Below, piece by piece: positions 1 to 7,000 of a stretch of 11,901 nt of DNA (positions within the stretch are counted from its first letter, which is position 1; each line of letters starts with the position of its first letter). This stretch comes from Candidatus Sumerlaeota bacterium (lineage in GTDB: Bacteria; Sumerlaeota; Sumerlaeia; JAFGJS01), in contig JAFGJS010000107.1 of NCBI GenBank assembly GCA_016928995.1, forward strand, positions 1 through 11,901, given 5' to 3'. Under the pieces are notes generated by a model. That model was not told where the DNA came from and did no database searches. It was given only the letters and a program-made list of their open reading frames with translations. A program made the position numbers and the translations under genes.

Positions 1-72
1 CTGTTGCTGCTCGAACTCGCGCGAAGAAACGACGACTGGGACGAAATCTGGAGCGAACGCTTGGTAGCTTGA
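1..72 (+). CDS. 3' end of an unidentified gene
   Basis: Frame 1 is open from the left edge for 23 codons and ends in TGA at 70-72. The visible tail contains LLLLELARRNDDWDEI and ends ERLVA. It is rich in Leu and in acidic and basic residues, so it is probably a soluble helical C-terminus. No family can be recognised from so short a piece. The composition changes just downstream to more A/T-rich DNA, which fits a gene ending here. That it is coding at all is an inference from the open frame and the protein-like composition. Confidence 0.45.
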   Translation: MLLLELARRNDDWDEIWSERLVA

Positions 73-278
73 TCAAGATGCGCCCTGTGTGACAGGATGC
101 GGTTTATTGCTTTGACATGGAAACGCCCATATGGTTATGTGCTATCTTGACAAAAAGTCGCATTCATCTCCATGTCATAGCCATTAGGCCGGCTTATTTC
201 GGAACTTGGAGAAAGCGATGTATGATGAAGCGAAGACATCGAATTCAATTGAAAGATGGATCATACCCAGGAGAAAGA

Positions 279-845
279 ATGAAACAGGTATACGTGAAAA
301 ATCGGAGTGAATGGAGAGACTGGCTCGATCAAAATCATGACAAGTGCAGCGGCATCTGGCTGGTTTTCTACAAGAAACATACTGGCAAACCAACGCTTGA
401 GTATGACGATGCGGTTGAAGAGGCTTTGTGCTTCGGTTGGATCGACAGCATTATCAAGAAAATTGATGACGAGAAATACGCGAGAAAGCTCACGCCGCGC
501 AAAGCCGATAGTCGATGGTCGGAATTAAACAAAAGGCGAATCGCGAAGCTTCAGCAGCAAGGTCTCTTGACTGAAATTGGCAAGATGAAGGTCAAGGAGG
601 CTAAGGCGTCTGGCCAATGGGATCAACCGGATCGTCCGCAAATATCTTATGAGCTGCCCATTGAATTGAAGAGAGCATTGGCAAAAAACAAAAAAGCACG
701 AGAGTTTTTTGAGCAATTGGCCCCAACTTATAAAAAACAGTTCATTGGCTGGATCGCATTCGCCAAACGGCCAGAGACAAAGGATAAGCGGCTGAAAGAG
801 TCGATTGCTTTGCTTGAAAAAGGCGAAAAGTTAGGTATGAAATAA
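279..845 (+). CDS. YdeI/OmpD-associated (OmdA) family protein
   Basis: Predicted 188-residue cytoplasmic protein of the YdeI/OmdA family (bacteriocin-protection, YdeI or OmpD-associated), whose biochemical activity is not established. Family hallmarks are visible: an N-terminal block with WRDWLDQNH, IWLVFYKKHTGKP and EALCFGWIDS (about residues 8-58), a basic middle (KLTPRKADSRWSELN), and the C-terminal helical YdeI/OmdA segment around KKQFIGWIAFAKRPETK. The frame is open upstream to 117. I chose the ATG at 279 because AGGAGA (269-274) precedes it at good spacing and family similarity begins right there; ATGs at 222 and 225 would add an unmatched basic extension. There is no signal peptide or membrane segment. 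The gene and the 200 bp before it are visibly more A/T-rich than the surrounding genes, which suggests acquisition by transfer. A -35-like TTGACA sits at 112-117 but lacks a convincing -10. It appears monocistronic. Confidence 0.9.
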   Translation: MKQVYVKNRSEWRDWLDQNHDKCSGIWLVFYKKHTGKPTLEYDDAVEEALCFGWIDSIIKKIDDEKYARKLTPRKADSRWSELNKRRIAKLQQQGLLTEIGKMKVKEAKASGQWDQPDRPQISYELPIELKRALAKNKKAREFFEQLAPTYKKQFIGWIAFAKRPETKDKRLKESIALLEKGEKLGMK

Positions 846-965
846 ACGTAGAATATGCCATCGTGGAAGACTGGGCACGTCCTCGCCCTCAGGATTTATC
901 CATGGGCGCTTCGAACTTCAGGAAAGAGCAAAGATCGCTTTCGCAGCTAAAAGGAGAATCGTCAA

Positions 966-1391
966 ATGAATTATACCGCCGAACGTGTGGATGTTTGGGC
1001 CGCGAGCATTAACGACGAACCCGGAGCCTTATCTAAGTTGCTGGCCGGTTTGGAAGAGGCTGGCGCGAACCTTGAATGCGTCATCGCCCGGCGTTCGCCC
1101 GGCAAGTCCGGCTCCGGTGACGTGTTTCTCACCCCATTGCGCGGGTATGCGCAGGTCGCCGCCGCTGCGGAGTTAGGCGTCAAAGCCACCAGCAGCGTTT
1201 TCACGGTGCGCGTTGAAGGCATGAATGCGCCTGGCGTTGGCGCCGCGTTGACCGCCAAACTCGCGGAGACTGGTATCAATCTCCATGGGCTTTCCGCAGC
1301 GGTGATCGGGATGAAGTTCGTCCTGTATCTCGGCCTGGACAGCGAGGCGGACGCGGACAAAGCCATCACTATCCTTCGGCAGGATGATTAA
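966..1391 (+). CDS. Tandem ACT-domain protein
   Basis: A 141-residue soluble protein made of two ACT-type ligand-binding domains and nothing else. ACT-1 spans about residues 8-75, with the turn NDEPGALSKLLAGLEEAGAN (residues 16-35). ACT-2 spans about residues 78-140, with the matching turn at MNAPGVGAALTAKLAETGIN (86-105). In this fold the loop before the first helix of each repeat (DEPG, NAPG) lines the amino-acid-binding site. Stand-alone ACT pairs usually sense amino acids or regulate a partner enzyme; the ligand here cannot be read from sequence. The start is supported by AAGGAG at 951-956, nine bases before the ATG. It follows the YdeI-family gene by 120 bp with no obvious terminator between them, so joint transcription is possible. 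Its base composition matches the GC-rich majority, unlike the gene before it. The stop is followed by stem-loops at 1427-1457 and beyond. Confidence 0.88.
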   Translation: MNYTAERVDVWAASINDEPGALSKLLAGLEEAGANLECVIARRSPGKSGSGDVFLTPLRGYAQVAAAAELGVKATSSVFTVRVEGMNAPGVGAALTAKLAETGINLHGLSAAVIGMKFVLYLGLDSEADADKAITILRQDD

Positions 1392-1426
1392 CCTGCGATT
1401 CAGAGATTGTGATGTGTCGAGTCTTT

Positions 1427-1457
1427 GATGCGTAATTATTAAATGATGTTACGCATC
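1427..1457 (+). terminator. Stem-loop after the ACT gene, possible terminator
   Basis: GATGCGTAA (1427-1435) is perfectly complementary to TTACGCATC (1449-1457) around a 13-base A/T-rich loop and is followed by TTT. It lies 36 bases after the stop of the ACT gene. The stem is only moderately G/C-rich and the T-run is short, so termination is uncertain. The right arm also takes part in a larger inverted repeat with 1584-1595, so this may be an end of the neighbouring repeat element instead. Confidence 0.35.
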
Positions 1458-1595
1458 TTTAATGCTTTGGACTGAGGCGGCCATGCCGCCGCCTTGGTGA
1501 AGGGATTGGATACTGGGCTATTACGCACAATTTTCTGCGAATAAGGCGCAGGCATGGCCTGCGCACTCCGAAGATACATCATCTGCGTAACATCA
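1444..1595. repeat. REPIN-like element: inverted hairpin pair between convergent genes
   Basis: Two 27-base segments, 1469-1495 and 1543-1569, are inverted copies of each other (21 of 27 positions agree). Each folds into a hairpin around a GGCCATGCC-type core: stem 1476-1481/1485-1490 with a three-base loop on the left, and stem 1546-1553/1557-1564 on the right. The pair is bounded by a perfect 12-base inverted repeat, TGATGTTACGCA (1444-1455) and TGCGTAACATCA (1584-1595). TTACGCA also recurs at 1521-1527. This layout matches REP doublets (REPINs), which are non-autonomous elements mobilised in trans by REP-associated tyrosine transposases; no such gene is in the window. The element fills the gap between the ends of two convergent genes, where it may also act as a bidirectional terminator. 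The structure is read directly from sequence; the REPIN label is an inference. Confidence 0.65.
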
Positions 1596-1600
1596 ATTAT

Positions 1601-3571
1601 TTAGATTTCCACGCCGAGTTCCTGGAATTTCGCGGCCACGGTGAGGAAGTGGGCGGTCATCCAGAAGACAGTCCAGCCTTCGGAGTATGTCCCGCGCATT
1701 TCGTAAACGCTGCTCGCCATGTTTTGATGCTGCACGTAATTCGTCTGGTTGACTTGCTCGCCCTGGCTGCCGAAGGGATCGATCAGCTGGCCGCAACTGC
1801 GATACATCACGAGCGCGAGCCGCTTCAGGTCGCCGCGCTGAAGCAGTTCGCCCATGCGATGCACCTCTGGCGCGAAGATGATGCCGAACACATCGAGGTG
1901 ATGGTTCTGCACGGACACGGCGGACCAGCCGCGCGTTTTGAGCGCATGATCGGCCAGCCGTCCGGGCGGCTGCACGATGTTCCAGACCACTGTGTAACTC
2001 AGCGCGACGTCCATCGCATGTCCGGCCCAGTCGAGATGCCGCGCCTCGCCGGTCATTTCGTAAACCGCGAGAAAGCCCTGGAACGCGGCCCAGGCGCCTT
2101 CCTTGTCTTCGCAGCTGGCGTCGAGCGTCCCGCCCCAGTACGGCTCGGTCATGTCCAGATGCCGCGCGGCGTAATGCTCCGCCGCTTTCAGCGCGGCCTT
2201 GCGATAACGATCCTCGCCGAAGAGCGCATAAGCCGCGCAGAGTGGTTCGATGTAAAAGCCTTCATTGGTCGATACCGGGCGCCAATCCTCGCGCATGATA
2301 CGCTCCGCGTGCAGATCGCAAGCCTGGCGCAGGAACGCCTCCCATCGCTCCGTATTGATCTCAGGCATACCGCGCCCCACGCGAATCGCGCGCGCAAAAA
2401 TGCCCATCGCCTGACCCTGCGACACGTTGTCCTGATCTTTCCACTCGTTCGTGTCGGGAATGTACTTGAGATGAAAGCCCTTTTCGTTAAACGGCGAAGA
2501 GGCTAGGTGGTCCATCGCCTGTTGAGCCTTGCTGAGCGCTTCGGGATCGCCCAGCCGCGAATGCAGCAGCAGCTGCGCATAACCCGGCGCTTCGGCCTGA
2601 CCGCACCAGCCCATCACGAAGTCCTTGCGGTCGCCGGGGAACATGCGATATCCCGCAGCGTTCTCCGTTTCATACCAGCGCGACATGGCGAAGCGATATT
2701 TGCCTTCCAGGATTTGATCCACAGCCGGCAGACCCTCCAGGCTGAGCGGCTGGAAGAGCTCCACCGACGTGCGGATGGGCGTGCGGAAACCGTCGCCCTG
2801 GCGCGCGACGGGATAAGCCTCAATGAAAAAAGTTTTCTCGATGACATGACCAGGCGGAACGTTGAGCCACGCGTCGAGATACTCCGAGACGTATCCCTGG
2901 CCGCCCTTGACCACGCTGTCTTGTCCGTTCATCGCGCACGGCCCAGAGAGCAACGCCATTTCAGTCGCTCCGTCCAGCGCGCTGACGCCAAGCGACCACC
3001 ATTGATCGCGGATCTTCGCATGCGGCGCGGGCGAGGGGAGCGAGTGCAGCGCCGCGCCGAACCAGCCGCTGTCCGCGCTCCATTCAAGGCTGGCGAACGG
3101 CATGGGGCAGCGATGCTCCTCGATGAACAGCCGCGCGCCGGGCTGGCCGTCGAACTGCGGCACAACGCCGCGCCTGGTCCGCACGCCGGACGGGTTGCCG
3201 TAATAGCAATTCCCCGGAATCAGGGTTGTAGCGCCGCTTTGCGGAATCTGCCAGCGCACGGCGAGCGTGGTTTTGTCCGCCGCCTGCTCGCCGGTCCAGG
3301 TCCATCGCCGCACGCAACGAATCGCCGGGCCTTCGGCGCGATAAGCGTCGCGCAGAATCCATGCCCCACCATCGGTTTCGAGACGTCCGCGCACAATCGT
3401 CCATGGGCCTTGCGCTTCGATGCTTTCCGGATCGGCATGGCGCCAGTTCGACGGCCAGCCGTCCTTCCAATCCGTGGCGATCGACCATAAACCTTCTTCT
3501 GGTGAATTGAGCAGAACGCGACCGTCCTGCTCGAGTTGCATTCGGCGTTTATCGGCGATAGTCAGTTGCAT
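1601..3571 (-). CDS. Putative cytoplasmic six-hairpin glycosidase-like protein
   Basis: A 656-residue protein with no signal peptide or membrane segment, so cytoplasmic. I do not recognise the exact family. Residues about 1-260 are rich in beta-strand-type sequence and Trp (WTIVRGRLETDGGAWILRDA, GWFGAALHSLPSP), suggesting a beta-sandwich domain. Residues about 275-655 are repeated helices with aromatic and acidic loops (DFVMGWCGQAEAPGYAQLLL, NEGFYIEPLCAAYALFGEDR, YWGGTLDASCEDKEGAWAAF, WSAVSVQNHHLDVFGI, YSEGWTVFWMTAHFLT). That is the look of an (alpha/alpha)6 toroid as in several glycoside hydrolase and polysaccharide lyase families. Candidate acid residues lie in these loops (Asp484, Glu488), but none can be assigned. 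The ATG at 3571 has GGAG (complement of 3580-3583) eight bases upstream. The gene is divergent from the exported glycosidase unit across 508 bp, so it may handle imported sugars; that link is only proximity. Confidence 0.8.
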   Translation of the reverse strand: MQLTIADKRRMQLEQDGRVLLNSPEEGLWSIATDWKDGWPSNWRHADPESIEAQGPWTIVRGRLETDGGAWILRDAYRAEGPAIRCVRRWTWTGEQAADKTTLAVRWQIPQSGATTLIPGNCYYGNPSGVRTRRGVVPQFDGQPGARLFIEEHRCPMPFASLEWSADSGWFGAALHSLPSPAPHAKIRDQWWSLGVSALDGATEMALLSGPCAMNGQDSVVKGGQGYVSEYLDAWLNVPPGHVIEKTFFIEAYPVARQGDGFRTPIRTSVELFQPLSLEGLPAVDQILEGKYRFAMSRWYETENAAGYRMFPGDRKDFVMGWCGQAEAPGYAQLLLHSRLGDPEALSKAQQAMDHLASSPFNEKGFHLKYIPDTNEWKDQDNVSQGQAMGIFARAIRVGRGMPEINTERWEAFLRQACDLHAERIMREDWRPVSTNEGFYIEPLCAAYALFGEDRYRKAALKAAEHYAARHLDMTEPYWGGTLDASCEDKEGAWAAFQGFLAVYEMTGEARHLDWAGHAMDVALSYTVVWNIVQPPGRLADHALKTRGWSAVSVQNHHLDVFGIIFAPEVHRMGELLQRGDLKRLALVMYRSCGQLIDPFGSQGEQVNQTNYVQHQNMASSVYEMRGTYSEGWTVFWMTAHFLTVAAKFQELGVEI

Positions 3572-3752
3572 GTTTATGGCTCCATTTTAATCGGCGTTGC
3601 TTCGTGCTCAATGGGATTGACGCGATTGAGGCCGCCACGGAAGGATGGGTCAAGGGAAAAAGCATTTTTTTGATGTATAGGCATTCAAATTTGACTGATT
3701 TGGGCAACAGGCGTCGTTGCTGTTTTAAATTCAAACCAGAAGTCCACGAATG

Positions 3753-3766
3753 CAGTCAATTGACTG
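3753..3766. promoter_or_regulatory. 14-bp perfect palindrome, candidate operator
   Basis: CAGTCAATTGACTG is perfectly self-complementary over 14 bases, and CCAC/GTGG partly flank it (3744-3747 and 3767-3770). It sits between the two divergent gene starts, about 180 bp from the minus-strand start and 310 bp from the plus-strand start. A dimeric regulator site is the natural reading, but no regulator gene is in the window to pair it with. Confidence 0.4.
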
Positions 3767-3908
3767 GTGGAAGTCGTCTGCTTAGGGAAATTGGCCGTTT
3801 TGTTTGTTTTTTTGTGTTTTTTGCTTTTTTTCATCTTGCGTTTCAGCTTGCCTGAACTTTAGACCAGCCGGGGCGCAGATTATTGCTGCATGTGTCTTGG
3901 GGGATCAA

Positions 3909-3914
3909 TATAAT
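3909..3914 (+). promoter_or_regulatory. Candidate -10 box for the exported glycosidase operon
   Basis: An exact TATAAT lies 166 bases before the ATG at 4080. The best upstream hexamers are CTGCAT (3886-3891, 17-base spacing, poor match) and TTGCTG (3883-3888, 20-base spacing, too long), so the promoter may need an activator. T-runs just upstream could aid polymerase binding. If used, it gives a long leader that contains the three GARTGCYGA repeats. A TATAAC at 4026-4031 is an alternative. Confidence 0.3.
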
Positions 3915-3920
3915 CGTCCT

Positions 3921-3997
3921 ATATAAAGAATGCTGATTTGAGCATTCAGATATAAAGAGTGCCGATTGAATCATCCTAATATATTGAGGAATGCTGA
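3921..3997 (+). repeat. Three related direct repeats upstream of the operon
   Basis: ATATAAAGAATGCTGAT (3921-3937) is repeated with two changes at 3950-3966, and a third, weaker copy (ATATTGAGGAATGCTGA) lies at 3981-3997. The shared core GARTGCYGA starts at 3928, 3957 and 3989, spacings of 29 and 32 bases, close to three helical turns. The first copy is also the left half of a perfect dyad, GAATGCTgatttgAGCATTC (3928-3947). Face-phased repeats suggest cooperative protein binding; the dyad could also fold in the leader RNA. Confidence 0.5.
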
Positions 3998-4079
3998 AAG
4001 CGGTTTCATGATTTTGTGAATTGATTATAACGCCTGCGAGATGCATCTGCGTTGAAATTTGTTTTAAAGAGGAAAGAAG

Positions 4080-7000
4080 ATGAAAATGCTGGGAAACACA
4101 CGGGTGAAGAGTCTATTGGCGATATTGTTTCTGGTGATGTCGCCGATTATTGCGCTGGGACAAACAACTCTGAATATCACCGATGATGTCATCACTTACA
4201 GCAGTTTGACCGACACGACCGTGAACATGAGCGGCCGTTCGGAACTGCATATCACCGCGGCCGCCACTCCGCTTACCAGCTGCGAAGTCAATCTTGATTC
4301 GCTGAATTCATGGCTGTTTCTGGAGCAGATCAAGCCATCGGTGGCCGTTTCCACTTATTTAAGCCAGGTCAATGTCAGCGGCGCCGCGGCGGCGCTGAAC
4401 ACCAACGTGCGCGTTGTGCAATACGCCGATGGCGCCGTGGTCATCCCTCAAGCGTCCACCTATCAGCCTCTGCAAGTGTTCACCGAGGAGAACTTCATGG
4501 GCGATTCCGCGTCTCTGAGCCAATACACCGAATACGACTCGGATGCACTGGGAGCGATGGCATCGGAGATCAGTTCTTTCATCTTGAAACGAGGATACAC
4601 CGCGACGTTCGCCCAGAACGAAAACGGCAGCGGCTACAGCATGAACTATGTGGCGCAGGATTGCGATCTGGAAATCGGCGTGCTTCCAAGCAAACTGGAT
4701 AACAAAATCAATTTTGTTCGAGTTTTTCCCTGGCGCTGGATCAGCAAAAAAGGCTCTTGTGACGCTTCACCCACGGATCTGGAGGCCTATTGGTGGTACA
4801 ATTGGAATATCAATCAGAATTCCACGCTGGATTTGGAGTACGTTGCAATCCACCAACAGCCCTATTGGCCCGGCCTCAGTCAGGATTGGCAAGCCAGGGG
4901 AGTCAATCATTTGTCTGGCTTCAATGAACCCGACAATCCCGTTGAAGATGCCTATAAAAATCTAAATAACGGTTCAGTGGATTCGGCGATCTACCACTGG
5001 CCGCCGCATTTAGCGACTGGCCTGCGAGTCGGAGCTCCGGCCGTCACCGATGGAGGACGGGATTGGCTTTATCAGTTCATCGATGCCGCGGACGCCGCCG
5101 GCTTGCGTGTCGATTACGTTCCGATTCATTATTATTGGTGCTACAGCAATAATGATTATCCGGCGGGCGCGGCGACTCAACTTTATAACTTTTTAAAGGC
5201 TGTGCATGACGAGGTTCAGCGGCCGATTTGGCTGACGGAATTCAACAATGGGGCCAACTGGACGGGCTGCACCGATCCGAGCTATGCGCAAAACAGCGCT
5301 GTGATCGAGGCGATGATCGATATGCTGGATAGCACTCCATGGGTTGAGCGTTATGCGATCTACAGCCGTGTGGAGTACATGCGTCAAACGCATTACGACG
5401 AGGGCGGCTTGACGCCGATGGGCGTGATGTATCGTGATCATGTCGCGCCGATCGGCTACCAGCAGGCGGTTCCAGGCTCCGGGAAGAGCCCGAACGCCAT
5501 TTATCATTTCGATGCAGATTTCCGGGACAGCTCCGGCAACGGCAACCACCCGCTGCAATACGGCGCGCCGAAACTGCCCGCCGGACAGCAGGGCAACGCC
5601 CTGAATCTCGACGGCGTTGACGATTATCTCGTGCTTCCGACCAATATGGGCGAGGGCGATGACTTCACTTTCGCCGCGTGGGTCTATTGGAACGGCGGCG
5701 ATATGAATCAGCGCATTTTCGATTTCGGCAACGGCACATCGGAGTATATGTTCCTCACGCCGCGCTCCGGCACGGAAAATTTACGCTTTGGATTCAGGAC
5801 GTCCGCGGTCTATGAAAACCTGTACGGCTCAACGGCATTGGCCACGGGAACATGGACGCATGTCGCGGTCACCCTGGACGGAGACGTGGGCACGCTTTAT
5901 GTGAACGGAACAGCCGTGGACACTCAGACGGTCACCAACGATCCATCGGACATGCTTCCGCAAAACAATTTCCTTGGCGACAGCCAGTGGTCCGCCGATC
6001 CGCTGTTCAGCGGCATGCTGGACGAGGTTGTCATAGCGGATTACGCCATGAGCGCCGCGCAGATTACCGACCTGCTCGACAATCAACCGCCCCAATTCAA
6101 CACGGATCCCATCGATGGCGGGAACGCCATGCAGAGAGTGGATTACAGCGGCAGCATCGCCAGTTACGCGACCGATCCCGACGCCGGCGACACGCTGACC
6201 TTCAGCAAACTCTCCGGCCCGGACTGGCTGACGGTGGCGGCGGACGGCTCGCTTTCCGGCACGCCCTACATCAATGACGGCGGAGAGAATGTGTTCGTCG
6301 TCTGCGTGAGCGACGGTCTCAGCGGCAGCGATCAGGCGTTGCTCAACATCACCGTCGAGGATACGGCGCAGATCGCGGTTCATTATAAATTCGACGGCGA
6401 CACCAATGACTGCATCGGAATTTTCGACGGCGTGCCGGCTGGCAGTCCGGTGTATGCGACCGGCCAGCTCGATCAAGCCATCGACCTGGATGGCTCCAAT
6501 GATCTCGTGACATTGCCCGAGGGCGTGGCCGAGTTTGACGACATCACCATCGCCGCCTGGGTCAATTGGGACGGCGGCGGCTCCTGGCAGCGTATCTTCG
6601 ACTTCGGCAACGGCACCTCGGAGTATATGTTCCTCACGCCGTCCAGCGGCACTGGGATTTTGCGCTTCGCGATGTTGACCGGCAGCGGCGAGCAGCAGCT
6701 GAACGCCTCGTCGGCGTTGTCCACCAGCGCATGGAGGCATGTCGCCGTGACGATCAGCGGAAACACGGGCCGGATGTATGTCAACGGTTCGCAAGTCGCG
6801 TACAATCTCTCTATGACCATCAATCCCTCCGACATCAATCAGGCGATCAACTATATCGGCGACAGCCAGTGGTCCTCCGATCCTTTCTTCAACGGACGGA
6901 TCGACGACTTCCGTATTTATAACTACGCGCTGAGCGTCGCGGAGATCGCCGATGTGATGTCCGGCGGGCATGCTCCGTATTTCGCGAGCAATTCAATCCA

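Larger units (their letters stand above)
3572..4079. promoter_or_regulatory. Divergent intergenic regulatory region
   Basis: There is no convincing gene in these 508 bases; the region is A/T-rich compared with both neighbours. Contents from left to right: the ribosome site of the minus-strand gene (3580-3583); a TATACA box on the minus strand (3679-3674) as a weak -10 candidate for that gene; a 10-base palindrome TCAAATTTGA (3685-3694); a 14-base palindrome (3753-3766); clustered T-runs (3798-3831) expected to bend DNA; a TATAAT box on the plus strand (3909-3914); three related repeats (3921-3997); a palindrome AGATGCATCT (4039-4048); and GAGG (4069-4072), the ribosome site of the plus-strand gene. 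TTGACTG occurs twice (3691-3697 and 3760-3766). The region probably holds both divergent promoters and shared operators. Confidence 0.6.

Noticed and set aside
112-152. TTGACA hexamers at 112-117 and 147-152 as promoters of the YdeI-family gene
   Set aside because: Neither has an acceptable -10 box at 16-18 bases. They may contribute but cannot be called.
2507-3490. 327-codon open frame on the plus strand opposite the glycosidase-like gene
   Set aside because: It is antisense to a gene with coherent domain-like sequence. Its product is Arg/Ala/His-rich with no recognisable motif, as expected for a shadow of G/C-rich coding DNA. The same applies to 1649-2506.
3798-3831. T-rich tract as a rho-independent terminator
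   Set aside because: No G/C-rich stem precedes it, and no plus-strand gene ends in this region.
3604-3855. 83-codon plus-strand frame in the divergent region with a Phe-rich hydrophobic end
   Set aside because: It has no ribosome site. The hydrophobic stretch is simply the translation of the T-runs, and it lies across the palindrome and probable promoters.
5829-6971. 380-codon minus-strand open frame inside the GH128-like gene
   Set aside because: The plus-strand reading contains clear LamG and Ig-like repeats here. The minus-strand product is a low-complexity His/Arg/Val/Asp-rich sequence that repeats only because the LamG units repeat.
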